Source of the DNA: an uncultured Prevotellaceae bacterium
GTDB lineage: Bacteria > Bacteroidota > Bacteroidia > Bacteroidales > Bacteroidaceae
NCBI GenBank assembly: GCA_902778255.1
Contig: CACYXD010000006.1
Location: forward strand, 62,001-126,000
Direction of reading: 5' to 3'
Length of the DNA stretch: 64,000 nt
Positions 24,767-33,338 of this stretch are shown here, one piece after another. The notes beneath the pieces were generated by a model, which ran no database searches, was not told the DNA's origin, and saw only the letters and a list, made by a program, of their open reading frames with translations. The position numbers and the translations under genes are program-made. Positions within the stretch are counted from its first letter, which is position 1, and each line of letters opens with the position of its first letter.

Positions 24767-26209
24767 TTAGTTGGCAGCTTTGCCCAGAGCCTCCACCACT
24801 TTCTGGATCTCTGCATCGTTGGGCTGTAACTCCTGCAACTTCTTGGCATACTCGTAGGCAGCCTTACTGTCCTTATTCTTCACGTTATAACGCATCAGAT
24901 AAGAATAGGCGGCAAACAAACGGTCCTTGTCGGTACTATCAAGCTCCTCACGAGCGGTTATCAGCGTGATAAGACGCTCGAAATGTGGCTTGGCAAGGCC
25001 CTTTGAGAGGTCGGCATCCATCTGGTCGTTCATGCGACCACGCTGGAACAGACCAAACTCTTCAGCATCAGCAAATTTCTCGATAAGGGTAGCGAAGGTT
25101 TGGTCAGCTTCAGCAAGCGCGGCGATTTTATCGTCACCTTGCAGACTGCGTGCCAAACTATTTTGCAACAGACCCAGTCCTGCCCAGTCGGTAGCGTCGG
25201 CATCAGCCTTAGCCTCAAGGAACTTTTTATAGTTCTCGATAGCATTGGGATAGGCTTTCAAGCTCTTGTATGCATCGGAGATACTCTTGTAGAGATCGGC
25301 ATGCAGGCTCTTGTCCTCTGCTGGTTGTGCCAGAGCCTCGTTGAACTTAACTATAGCCTCTTCAAACTGTCCGTTTCCATGAAGCGCCTTACCATAATTT
25401 TGATAGTCAATGTCCTTGAGCTTCACACTGTCTTTATCGACCTTGGTAAACAGTACTTCTGCATATTTTACAGCTTTGTCAAACTGCTTCAGGTCATTAC
25501 AGTTCATCAAGGCGAAGCGGTTTAGCGTACCATTGAGAGGTTCCTTGCCCAGTCCAGCTTCTACGACTCGCTGTGATTCATCGAACTTCTGAGCAAGCTG
25601 TAGAGCGCGTGCATAGTTGATAATGTCCATACGCTCCAGCTGGTCAAAAGGCACTTTTGAATATGCGTCGATAGCACTGCTGTAGCGTTGTACGTTATAG
25701 TTGATACGGCCCTTGAACGCATCGACGGCAATGTCTGGGCGTTCCTGACGCAGCTGCTCCAGTTTCTCGTTGGAACTTTCTGGATCGATCTTACTATAAA
25801 CGATTGCGTACTTGCGGTAGGCATCAGGATTCTTGGGGTCGACATCAATGGCGAACTGATATTTGTTGGCTGCTTCACCACCATTATCCATCTTAGAATC
25901 AATATCACCCTGTAGGATGAATGCAGGCGCGAACTTGTTCTTCTTGACAAGTAATGCTTGCTCGGCGAACAGCTTTGCTTGCTCTAAATCGCCTTCTTCC
26001 AAACATACGCGGCCGATGGCAACGAGGTTGTCAGCATTTTTCTTGTTTGCCTTGATAAAGGCCTTAATCTGTTTGTCGTAATCGGCGGGCTTGTTCTTTA
26101 CTAACGCTCTTACGGCATCGACATCGGCTGGTGTACCATCTTGTGCCATTGTGCCAAGGCTGCATCCAAACAGCATGGCACCCATCATAAAATATTTCAT
26201 TGTCTTCAT
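24767..26209 (-). CDS. Exported tetratricopeptide-repeat protein
   Basis: A 480-residue protein (from MKTMKYFMMG) with a signal peptide ending in MAQ and about ten helical repeats of TPR type across the rest, for example ADNLVAIGRVCLEEGDLEQA and YANAIENYKKF-like segments. It is the last gene of the exbB-exbD-exbD-tonB-PstS-like unit, which suggests a scaffolding or peptidoglycan-side role in the TonB machine. Start could also be 26215 (two codons earlier). The function is unknown; no enzyme motif is visible. Confidence 0.8.
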   Translation of the reverse strand: MKTMKYFMMGAMLFGCSLGTMAQDGTPADVDAVRALVKNKPADYDKQIKAFIKANKKNADNLVAIGRVCLEEGDLEQAKLFAEQALLVKKNKFAPAFILQGDIDSKMDNGGEAANKYQFAIDVDPKNPDAYRKYAIVYSKIDPESSNEKLEQLRQERPDIAVDAFKGRINYNVQRYSSAIDAYSKVPFDQLERMDIINYARALQLAQKFDESQRVVEAGLGKEPLNGTLNRFALMNCNDLKQFDKAVKYAEVLFTKVDKDSVKLKDIDYQNYGKALHGNGQFEEAIVKFNEALAQPAEDKSLHADLYKSISDAYKSLKAYPNAIENYKKFLEAKADADATDWAGLGLLQNSLARSLQGDDKIAALAEADQTFATLIEKFADAEEFGLFQRGRMNDQMDADLSKGLAKPHFERLITLITAREELDSTDKDRLFAAYSYLMRYNVKNKDSKAAYEYAKKLQELQPNDAEIQKVVEALGKAAN

Positions 26210-26272
26210 AATCATTATTTCTTTTTAGTTAGACTCCTGCTTATTTGATGTCTCTATTCTCCTTTGGTTTAA

Positions 26273-27232
26273 TCAGTTAATCACCACATCGCGTACGGAG
26301 TAGTCGGCACGGGCGGGGAATAGGCCTGCATTCCAAAAAATGAGCTGGCCTGGGTTGGGCAGCCAACAGAAGTTGGCAAAGCCGCGTGGTACGCCTCTTG
26401 ATCGCGGGTCTATGCTGATGGCATAGATGGTGCGTATCATAGGGTAATAGGCATAGGCAATATTATACTGATCGGGGGTATAGCTGTTAGAACGGGTGGC
26501 CTCACTGGCCTGACTAACGCGCATCACCTTGATGGTGCGGTTATAAATCAAGTTGGTGGTGTCGCGTTGGTCGTTGAGCCAGATGCTGCCAACGACACCA
26601 ATAGCATTCTCGTGGTTCTCTACGTATTCCACCACCTCGGCGCTTGTCATGGCAGCCTGTACGTTACCATCAGTCTTAATTTCTTTGCCCTGCATGATAG
26701 AATCCACTACAAACTTGAGGGTAGCCGACTTGGGGTTGTCGAATACTACCTTGATGTTCTTCAGTTTGTTGTCGGGATTCAGCTCCTTCCAAGATGTTAT
26801 CTCGCCTGCCATAATCTTGCGGAAGTTGTCGACAGTAATCATCGAATCGGGATTGGCCTTGTTGACAATCAGCGCCAAGGCATCGTAAGCCAGTGCGTAG
26901 GTAAGTGGTTTATATTGATAGGATTTAATGATTTCTTCTTCGTTAGGGGTCAGTGTGCGCGTAGTAAAGACGAGCAGCACCTCACGGTTGAGCAACTTCT
27001 CTATGGCATCCTGTTCGTTGGTATAGATGGCATAGATAGAGTCGCGCTTGTTCTTCATGTTGAAGATATCCAGTTCCTCGTCAATGACGGGACTGAGACT
27101 TTCGTCGGCAGCAAAGTAGCGGGCTTGCTGCTTGTATGCATCATCAGAAGGCTTGTTTCCCCCACATGAGGGAAACAAGCCTATTGAGAGTGCCAATCCA
27201 ATAATTAAATTGTTGAATTGAGTTCTGTTCAT
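26273..27232 (-). CDS. PstS-like substrate-binding lipoprotein
   Basis: A 319-residue lipoprotein with signal peptide and lipid cysteine in LFPSCGG (about C23). The mature part has a type II periplasmic-binding fold of the PstS group: VLLVFTTRTLTPNEEE, YALAYDALALIVNKAN, ITVDNFRKIMAGEITSW and AIGVVGSIWLND. The usual phosphate ABC transporter genes (pstCAB) are absent here; instead it stands between tonB and a TPR gene. It may sense or pass phosphate to a TonB-dependent receptor, but binding of phosphate is not proven. Confidence 0.8.
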   Translation of the reverse strand: MNRTQFNNLIIGLALSIGLFPSCGGNKPSDDAYKQQARYFAADESLSPVIDEELDIFNMKNKRDSIYAIYTNEQDAIEKLLNREVLLVFTTRTLTPNEEEIIKSYQYKPLTYALAYDALALIVNKANPDSMITVDNFRKIMAGEITSWKELNPDNKLKNIKVVFDNPKSATLKFVVDSIMQGKEIKTDGNVQAAMTSAEVVEYVENHENAIGVVGSIWLNDQRDTTNLIYNRTIKVMRVSQASEATRSNSYTPDQYNIAYAYYPMIRTIYAISIDPRSRGVPRGFANFCWLPNPGQLIFWNAGLFPARADYSVRDVVIN

Positions 27233-27248
27233 AAAAGTAATGGTGTGC

Positions 27249-28088
27249 TTACTGCAAACGGAAGGTAACGGGGAGTGTGAACTTCACACGTACAGCGGCA
27301 CCGTTCTGTTTACCAGGATTCCACTTCGGCATTGACTTAACAACGCGTACGGCTTCCTTGTCGAGAGAGGGGTCAACAGATTTGATAACCCTTACATCGG
27401 TGATTGAACCATCGCGCTCAACCACGAAGGTGGTAACAACGCGGCCCTGAATACCGTTTTCCTCGGCAATCACGGGGTACTTGATGTTCTTGTTCAGATA
27501 ATCCATCAGGGCAGCATCACCGCCTTTGAACTGAGGCATCTGTTCTACTACATCAAATACCTTGGTTTCCTCAACCTTTGGTGGAACCTCGTCCACCACT
27601 TTCTCGTTGACTTTCAGCACGTGCTCAGCCTCGTCACTACCTTGGTCGTAGTCGATGGCACCGATAGCGATATCACTCTGTGCAACCTCATCCTGTGTCT
27701 TGGTGACCTGCTCAGGAGCATCGTCTTCCATTTCATAGGCGGTGAATTTCTCAGAGTTCATCACAGTCTCCTCGGCAACGAGCTGCTCGAGTTCTTCCTG
27801 TTCGTAAACGATCTCTTCTTCGTCTTTATCTTCCTCCATCTCTTCCTCGACAGCCTCAAGTGCCACCTCAGTCTCATGCTCTGCCTGTGCGGCAGCGATA
27901 GCATTCTGAGCGACGTTGACTACCAAGAAGGTTAGGACGATTGAAGCAAGAATACCTATCAGTACAAGTATGCCGTAAAGGTTACGTCTGTTAGTATCCT
28001 GACGAATGACATAAGCACCGTATTCCTCGTTTTTGCCTTCAAAGACGAGGTCAATCCATTTTTGGTCTAATAGATCTATCTTTGACAT
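27249..28088 (-). CDS. tonB: TonB family energy transducer
   Basis: A 279-residue TonB protein. One membrane helix near residues 35-60 (GILVLIGILASIVLTFLVV) is followed by an acidic Glu-rich region (EVALEAVEEEMEEDKDEEEI), a linker, and the C-terminal TonB domain with YPVIAEENGIQGRVVTTFVV and KSMPKWNPGKQNGAAVRV. The spacer is acidic rather than the Pro/Lys-rich form of E. coli. It follows two exbD genes and forms the energising complex for TonB-dependent outer-membrane receptors. Confidence 0.92.
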   Translation of the reverse strand: MSKIDLLDQKWIDLVFEGKNEEYGAYVIRQDTNRRNLYGILVLIGILASIVLTFLVVNVAQNAIAAAQAEHETEVALEAVEEEMEEDKDEEEIVYEQEELEQLVAEETVMNSEKFTAYEMEDDAPEQVTKTQDEVAQSDIAIGAIDYDQGSDEAEHVLKVNEKVVDEVPPKVEETKVFDVVEQMPQFKGGDAALMDYLNKNIKYPVIAEENGIQGRVVTTFVVERDGSITDVRVIKSVDPSLDKEAVRVVKSMPKWNPGKQNGAAVRVKFTLPVTFRLQ

Positions 28089-28108
28089 AGTTCTTTCGTT
28101 TTAATGGG

Positions 28109-28837
28109 TTATTGGAGTTTAATGCCGTTTTCTGTCAGAATAGGTATATCTTTTTCGTTGACCTTATCGATCACGTACTTACCGATACAGCAAATCTGCA
28201 TTTCATCCAGGATAGTCACCAAGTTGTCATAGTTCGAATTATCCAGAGGCTTGATGTTCACGGCCAGCGTGGGCACCATGTTGGTCTCCTCGTAATTCTT
28301 CATGTCCTTGTCAACCTTCTCATACTTAGCTTTCACCAGCTCGTTGTTCTGAACAATGTCCACGTGACCTTTCTTGATCATAATCAGTGCACGGTTGTAG
28401 ACAGAGTCCTGTGCTTCCTGCTGTGATTTAGGCAGGGCGTTGAACCAAGTGTCAAGTTGGGTCTTAGCATCCATAATTACCTTGGTAGGAGCATGACGGT
28501 GGTTGCGAAGAACCTCGCGAATACCTTCCTTACCCCATGTGGTCTCCTTCAGGAACTCGGGCTTACCGAAGTCTTCTTTGTGATCCACAATGTAGTAATA
28601 GAGTTTGTTGTCTGCTGCCAGATACAGCGTGATGGTATTCTCCGTCTTTGACTTATCCTTATCCTCAGCTTGCATGTTGTCATCCTTTGCAGGCATAGTC
28701 AAGTGCATGGCCTGAGGTTTTTGCAGTGAACCTACCAGCATAAAGAAGGTAATAAGAAGCATCATCATATCCACCATCGGCGTGAAGTCCACGCGGGTGG
28801 TCATCTTTTTCTGCTTGCTTTCTTTTTTCTTAGCCAT
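28109..28837 (-). CDS. exbD: ExbD/TolR family protein, long form (second)
   Basis: A 242-residue ExbD protein. The N-terminal part has the family block VDFTPMVDMMMLLITFFMLV, including the aspartate that carries protons in the membrane helix. The periplasmic part is much longer than the usual ~140 residues and contains an inserted helical segment (about residues 90-170) before the final strand. It is preceded by another exbD gene (28841) with three bases between them, so the complex may use ExbD heterodimers. Confidence 0.88.
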   Translation of the reverse strand: MAKKKESKQKKMTTRVDFTPMVDMMMLLITFFMLVGSLQKPQAMHLTMPAKDDNMQAEDKDKSKTENTITLYLAADNKLYYYIVDHKEDFGKPEFLKETTWGKEGIREVLRNHRHAPTKVIMDAKTQLDTWFNALPKSQQEAQDSVYNRALIMIKKGHVDIVQNNELVKAKYEKVDKDMKNYEETNMVPTLAVNIKPLDNSNYDNLVTILDEMQICCIGKYVIDKVNEKDIPILTENGIKLQ

Positions 28838-28840
28838 ATC

Positions 28841-29512
28841 TTATTCCTCCAATTTCTTTGCTTGTGTAACCAACTTATAACGGCTCTCGTTGATGTCCTG
28901 CAATTCAGCGATAACGAGCTTGACAGCACTATAGGGAGTATCCTTGTCGGCCTTGATGTTGATTTCGAGCTTAGTAGCTGAAATCTCAGTCTTCTCTGCG
29001 TCAGACAGGTCGTTGTACCACTCCTTATAGCCGTTCTTCATAGCTTTTACCCAGAGTTGGAACTCACTCATCTTGTCTTCACGGTTCTGCAGACTATCGG
29101 TGGGGATACCTGTCGTTTTCATCAGCTTGACCTGATCCTCATGACTCTTGCTCAGGAAATCGGGCAAGCTTCTAACGGGGATACCAATCTGATTGAAATT
29201 GACGATCTCTTTCTTCTGGTCTGCCGTGAGAGATGTCTCACGATCCTTGAGCATCTGGTCGAGTGCCTTTTCAAGCGTCACGACCTTGTCGGTGCTCATC
29301 AACACGCGGCCCTCGGGGTCGATCGTGATGTCGAGAACTGCCGATGAAGATACCTTTGCCTTGGTTGTAGAACCTGGCGTTATGACCTTCACTACCTCGT
29401 TCTTCGTGAAGTTCACTGACAACATGAAGAACGTCAGCAGCAGCACCATCACGTCCGACATGGGCGTCATGTCGATCCAGACGTCGTTTTTCTTAATTTT
29501 TATCTTACCCAT
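28841..29512 (-). CDS. exbD: ExbD/TolR family protein, long form (first)
   Basis: A 223-residue ExbD with the membrane block VWIDMTPMSDVMVLLLTFFM near residue 11, containing the conserved Asp. The periplasmic domain is enlarged: an inserted helical part of about 90 residues (DQKKEIVNF ... NGYKEWYNDLSDAEK) separates the N-terminal strand from the final beta-alpha unit. It sits between exbB and the second exbD and should form part of the proton channel with ExbB. Confidence 0.9.
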   Translation of the reverse strand: MGKIKIKKNDVWIDMTPMSDVMVLLLTFFMLSVNFTKNEVVKVITPGSTTKAKVSSSAVLDITIDPEGRVLMSTDKVVTLEKALDQMLKDRETSLTADQKKEIVNFNQIGIPVRSLPDFLSKSHEDQVKLMKTTGIPTDSLQNREDKMSEFQLWVKAMKNGYKEWYNDLSDAEKTEISATKLEINIKADKDTPYSAVKLVIAELQDINESRYKLVTQAKKLEE

Positions 29513-29543
29513 AGTAGTAAATTGTTTAAAGGGTTAGACAAAA

Positions 29544-30374
29544 TTAAGCCTCTTCTGCGTGTGTAGCGTTGTAGGTCTGAGCAATTGAATAACCAATCTC
29601 GTCCAGTGCAAACGAAATCTTATCGATGCGGTTGGTGAAGAAGTTATAAGACACAACGGCGAGCCATGATGTACCGATACCGAATGCGGTGTTGATCAGA
29701 GCCTCAGAAATACCGGTTGACAGCTCAACAGAGTCACCACCACCACCAGAAGCCAGAGCCTGGAATGACTTGATCATACCTACCACAGTACCGAGCAGAC
29801 CAGTCAGAGTACCCAGAGTAACGATGGTTGCAATCAGAGGCAGGTTCATGGTCAGTGTAGGCATCTCAACTGCGATAGCCTCTTCGTGGGCCTGCTGGAT
29901 GCGTGCAATCTTCACTTCCTTCTTCACACCCTGTGTAGCGTCAGCTTCTTTGTAAGCCATTACAGTAGCGCGAACAACATTAGCTACAGAACCACCCTGT
30001 GCAGCGCAGTGCTGAAGAGCAGCGTCGAAGTTCAGAGCCTTCAGGTCAGCCTTGATCTTAGCCAGGAAGGTAGCGAGCTTCTCCTTACCAATACACTTGC
30101 TTAGAGCCAACACACGCTCGATAGCCATGAAGAGCACGGTGAGCAACAGTGTGTGGATCACAGGCACGATGACACCACCCTTATAGATGGTACCCCAGAT
30201 GTTCAGAGGTGCACCTGCGGGGTCGCCACCTTCGAAGTTGCCTGACTGGCCGAAGTTGAAGAAGAAGTTGCAGAATGCAATGACTACGCAAATAACGATC
30301 ACCCAAATAGCGTCTTTGATACCAACGCTACCAGATTTTTTTGCTGCAGGAGCAGCTTTCTGTGTTGTTGCCAT
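29544..30374 (-). CDS. exbB: ExbB/MotA/TolQ proton channel protein
   Basis: A 276-residue MotA/TolQ/ExbB family protein. Membrane helices are seen at about residues 25-45 (AIWVIVICVVIAFCNFFF), 75-95 (VIPVIHTLLLTVLFM) and, in the conserved domain, at LPLIATIVTLGTLTGLLGTVVGMIKSF and the following helix near the C-terminus (GISEALINTAFGIGTSWLAVV). It starts the operon exbB-exbD-exbD-tonB-PstS-like-TPR. The N-terminus has an additional Ala/Lys-rich segment typical of Bacteroidota ExbB. Confidence 0.93.
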   Translation of the reverse strand: MATTQKAAPAAKKSGSVGIKDAIWVIVICVVIAFCNFFFNFGQSGNFEGGDPAGAPLNIWGTIYKGGVIVPVIHTLLLTVLFMAIERVLALSKCIGKEKLATFLAKIKADLKALNFDAALQHCAAQGGSVANVVRATVMAYKEADATQGVKKEVKIARIQQAHEEAIAVEMPTLTMNLPLIATIVTLGTLTGLLGTVVGMIKSFQALASGGGGDSVELSTGISEALINTAFGIGTSWLAVVSYNFFTNRIDKISFALDEIGYSIAQTYNATHAEEA

Positions 30375-30452
30375 AATGTTTTTGTTTTGTTTTTAAGTTA
30401 TTAAATGAATTAAAAAATTAGTATCTCGATTTAACATTAGTAGTTACCAAAT

Positions 30453-30484
30453 GCCCATAGGCTGATAGCCTCTGGGCGTTTTTT
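30453..30484 (-). promoter_or_regulatory. Leader hairpin in the exbB 5' untranslated region
   Basis: GCCCATAGGCT-GAT-AGCCTCTGGGC (one mismatch) forms a strong 11-base hairpin. It starts only about 15 bases after the -7 box of the exb operon on the minus strand, so it is within the very 5' end of the mRNA. In the plus direction it is followed by GTTTTTT and would look like a terminator, but no plus-strand gene is upstream. Confidence 0.55.
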
Positions 30485-30491
30485 CACTTCG

Positions 30492-30499
30492 CAAAGGTA
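30492..30499 (-). promoter_or_regulatory. -7 box of the exbB-TPR operon
   Basis: TACCTTTG on the minus strand, 118 bases upstream of the exbB start. No good -33 TTTG at the normal spacing is visible. Confidence 0.55.
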
Positions 30500-30543
30500 G
30501 CAATAAAAAGTGTACTTCCGATAGTTTTAACTACATTTAACGC

Positions 30544-31740
30544 TTATTTTAAGGATTTTAGTGCCTCGCCAATGCGTCTCATGGCCTCGCGGATGTTATC
30601 GTCGCTGGTGGCGTAGCTCATGCGGAAGCAGTTGGGATCACCGAAAGCATCGCCTCCTACGGTTGCCACATGTCCCACCTCGAGCAAGAACATGGCCAGA
30701 TCGGTAGAGTTGTTGATAACTTTTCCGTTGGGTGTTGTCTTGCCATAGAAACTTGAACATTTGGGGAATAGATAGAAGGCGCCCTCGGGTACGTTGACCT
30801 CGAGACCGGGAATCTGGCGGGCCAGTTCTACGATGAGGTTGCGACGACGTTCAAAGGCCAGACGCATTTCCTCCACGCACTCTTGGCTTTGGATATAGGC
30901 GAACTCTGCGGCTTTCTGACTCATGGAGCATGGTCCGCTGGTGTACTGTCCCTGCAGTTTGTTGCAGCCTTTCACAATCCATTCGGGGGCTGCGATATAG
31001 CCGATGCGCCAACCAGTCATGGCGTATGCCTTGCTCACACCATTGACGATGATTGTGCGTTCTTTCATGCCAGGGAACTGTGCTATCGACTCGTGATGAC
31101 CTACATAGTTGATGTGCTCGTAGATCTCGTCTGCCAGTACATAGAGGTCCTCGTGTTTTAATATAATGTTCGCGAGCGCGCGCAATTCCTCTTTATTATA
31201 TACAGAACCTGTGGGGTTGCTGGGTGAGCAGAGGATAAGCAGGCGTGTCTTTGGGGTGATGGCGGCCTCGAGCTGTTCTGGCGTCATCTTGAAGTTCTGC
31301 TCAAAGGTGGCTTCTACGAAGACGGGCGTACCGCCTGCCAGCAGTGCCATCTGTGGATAGCTCACCCAGTAGGGTGCTGGAATGATGACCTCTTCGCCAG
31401 GGTTAACCAGTGCCATCACTGTGTTGCAGACGCTCTGTTTGGCACCATTGCTGACCAATATCTCGCTGGGTTGGTAATGCAGATGATTCTCGCGTTCCAG
31501 TTTGCGTGCGATAGCCTGACGCAGTTCGGGATAGCCTGGTACAGGTGAATAGCGTGTATAGTTCTCATCGATAGCCAGTTTGGCTGCATTCTTGATGTGC
31601 TCGGGAGTGTCGAAGTCGGGTTCGCCGACACTCATGTTAATCACGTCGATTCCCTGAGCTTTCATCTCAGAACTTTTTTGCGACATGGCCAGTGTGGCCG
31701 ATGGGGCAAGTCGCTGCAAACGGTTTGATAATTGTGCCAT
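30544..31740 (-). CDS. aspC: Aspartate aminotransferase-like class I PLP enzyme
   Basis: A 398-residue aminotransferase of subgroup I-gamma. Key blocks: MSVGEPDFDTPEHI near the N-terminus, SNGAKQSV, CSPSNPTGSVYN (asparagine that contacts PLP), the PLP lysine in NGVSKAYAMTGWRIGY and the substrate arginine near CFRMSYATSDDNI. It interconverts aspartate and oxaloacetate, though this family also includes prephenate- and aromatic-specific members. It has its own promoter at 31769-31799, so it is separate from the upstream lipoprotein gene. Confidence 0.88.
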   Translation of the reverse strand: MAQLSNRLQRLAPSATLAMSQKSSEMKAQGIDVINMSVGEPDFDTPEHIKNAAKLAIDENYTRYSPVPGYPELRQAIARKLERENHLHYQPSEILVSNGAKQSVCNTVMALVNPGEEVIIPAPYWVSYPQMALLAGGTPVFVEATFEQNFKMTPEQLEAAITPKTRLLILCSPSNPTGSVYNKEELRALANIILKHEDLYVLADEIYEHINYVGHHESIAQFPGMKERTIIVNGVSKAYAMTGWRIGYIAAPEWIVKGCNKLQGQYTSGPCSMSQKAAEFAYIQSQECVEEMRLAFERRRNLIVELARQIPGLEVNVPEGAFYLFPKCSSFYGKTTPNGKVINNSTDLAMFLLEVGHVATVGGDAFGDPNCFRMSYATSDDNIREAMRRIGEALKSLK

Positions 31741-31768
31741 ATTTGTTCAGAATGTTTCTTTCAGCCTG

Positions 31769-31799
31769 CAAAAGTAATCAAAAAGTTTCTTTTTACAAA
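31769..31799 (-). promoter_or_regulatory. aspC promoter
   Basis: TTTG (31796-31799) with a 19-base spacer and TACTTTTG (31769-31776), read on the minus strand, 28 bases before the aspC ATG. Both boxes match the Bacteroidota consensus. Confidence 0.75.
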
Positions 31800-31840
31800 G
31801 GAATTCTATCTTATTTTTGTTTTTCTTGCATTATCTCCTG

Positions 31841-33337
31841 CTATTTGTCAAGTTGTGGTACATACTTCACGGACTCGCCCTCTTTCTTTAGTACATCAGC
31901 GAATGTCTGTGGGCTGACGGTGACGGGACCTCGCATGAACTCAGGGATATTATAGCTCTTCATAAATTGGCGGTGATAATCAGGGTCATGGCATGGCAGC
32001 TCGAAAGGTTTTGAGCCATGGCCGTTCTTGTCGATATGTGCGATGAATGGACGAGTGTAATTACCGTCATATCGGCGGCTGCTGAAGATGATCCATCGAC
32101 CGTTTGAAGACCAGGAATGGTAGCTTTCTACGTCGGGTGAGTTGATCTCTTTCATATTGTGCACTTGTCCATTGGCAAGGTCCAACAAATAAAGATCAGC
32201 ATCTTTATGCCAGATGTGAAACACACCGTAGTTGCCAAGGGTGAACATTAAGTACCGACCATCTGGTGAGATGCGGGGTAGGGTAGCGCTTTTGCCTAAT
32301 GTGTCGGCACAGAATACCAGTTCGCGAGGACCGAAGGTCTTTGCCTCCAAGTCAAATTCTTTTTTGTAAATATTATACTTTACCTCCTTGAAGCGTTGGA
32401 TGAGCTCTACCCCAGGGTCAATGCTGTCGTTGTTAAACTCAAAATGGGCACTGCAATAGTAGAGTGTCTTACCATCTGGTGACCAGGTAGGAAAGACCTC
32501 AAACTCCATTGAATCTTTCTCGATATTCGTTACCTCATAGCGCTCCACATCGTAGGCTATCAGGTCGCTTTGTATATCGTACACCTCAATTTTGTCGGGA
32601 TTGGTGATATGGAAGGTCTGTACCGTTTTGTTCGTTGAATAGACAATCAGCGGGAGCCAGGGGTGCCAGGCCGGATAGACACCAGCGGAAAGGATGGAGT
32701 CAGATGTCATGTTGACTTTTCTTATCTTTCCATCATAGGCGATGACAGTACCTCCCTGGTATTGGCGGGCATGAAACTGCATACGCTCGGGATTGTACTG
32801 CTGGTAGTTATGACAATTGATGCACTGTCCGTCGGTTGGCTTCTGGCAGAGCATGTTGTCGTAGATGACGCTCTCGTCGTAGTTCTCCAGACATCGTTGG
32901 TTGATTGTCAATTCCTCGTAGGTGATGTACGACGGTGCTATCAGGCGGTAGCTGATATAAGGATCAATGGAGTCTGGCGAGACGTAGATGTTGAAGGGTT
33001 TGAACTTCGTCCACTGGCTATCTTTCTGAATAAAGACCTCCACCTTAATAGCCTTCCCCTTGGCATGTTCTATCAACCGTTGCCAGTCATTGGCCTCTGG
33101 CTGTATTTTCTTTCCGTTACAGACAATCTCCTCGTCTCCAACAGTCAGTCGGGCTGCAATACCGTCGCTTTTCTCGCTGGCCTCAAAGGTCAGTGGGGCT
33201 ATGTTGACAGGTATGGTGACATCGGTGTAGTCGGGGTAGATGGCGGGCAACGAGTCCGACTCGCTGAACGTCTCTGGTATATGGTTTCCGCAGGCTGTCA
33301 ATGCTGCTGCGGCCATGATGGCAAGCAGTTTCTTCAT
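31841..33337 (-). CDS. Putative haem-binding TolB-like propeller lipoprotein
   Basis: A 498-residue lipoprotein with signal peptide and lipid cysteine (LTACGNH, C16). A beta-rich N-terminal part leads to DGQCINCHNYQQ at residues 170-181, a CxxCH haem c attachment motif (C172, C175, H176). The C-terminal half has PD40/TolB-type propeller blades: WHPWLPLIVYS, PTWSPDGKTLYYCS, PRISPDGRYLMFTL and SWSSNGRWIIFSS. It is one base after its polytopic partner gene (33339-35162). A possible methionine or histidine distal ligand cannot be assigned by eye. Function is unknown. Confidence 0.75.
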   Translation of the reverse strand: MKKLLAIMAAAALTACGNHIPETFSESDSLPAIYPDYTDVTIPVNIAPLTFEASEKSDGIAARLTVGDEEIVCNGKKIQPEANDWQRLIEHAKGKAIKVEVFIQKDSQWTKFKPFNIYVSPDSIDPYISYRLIAPSYITYEELTINQRCLENYDESVIYDNMLCQKPTDGQCINCHNYQQYNPERMQFHARQYQGGTVIAYDGKIRKVNMTSDSILSAGVYPAWHPWLPLIVYSTNKTVQTFHITNPDKIEVYDIQSDLIAYDVERYEVTNIEKDSMEFEVFPTWSPDGKTLYYCSAHFEFNNDSIDPGVELIQRFKEVKYNIYKKEFDLEAKTFGPRELVFCADTLGKSATLPRISPDGRYLMFTLGNYGVFHIWHKDADLYLLDLANGQVHNMKEINSPDVESYHSWSSNGRWIIFSSRRYDGNYTRPFIAHIDKNGHGSKPFELPCHDPDYHRQFMKSYNIPEFMRGPVTVSPQTFADVLKKEGESVKYVPQLDK

Positions 33338-33338
33338 A

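Noticed and set aside
30453-30484. Plus-strand terminator
   Set aside because: Hairpin plus T run fits one in form, but no plus-strand gene or promoter is upstream; it is more likely a feature of the exb leader on the minus strand.
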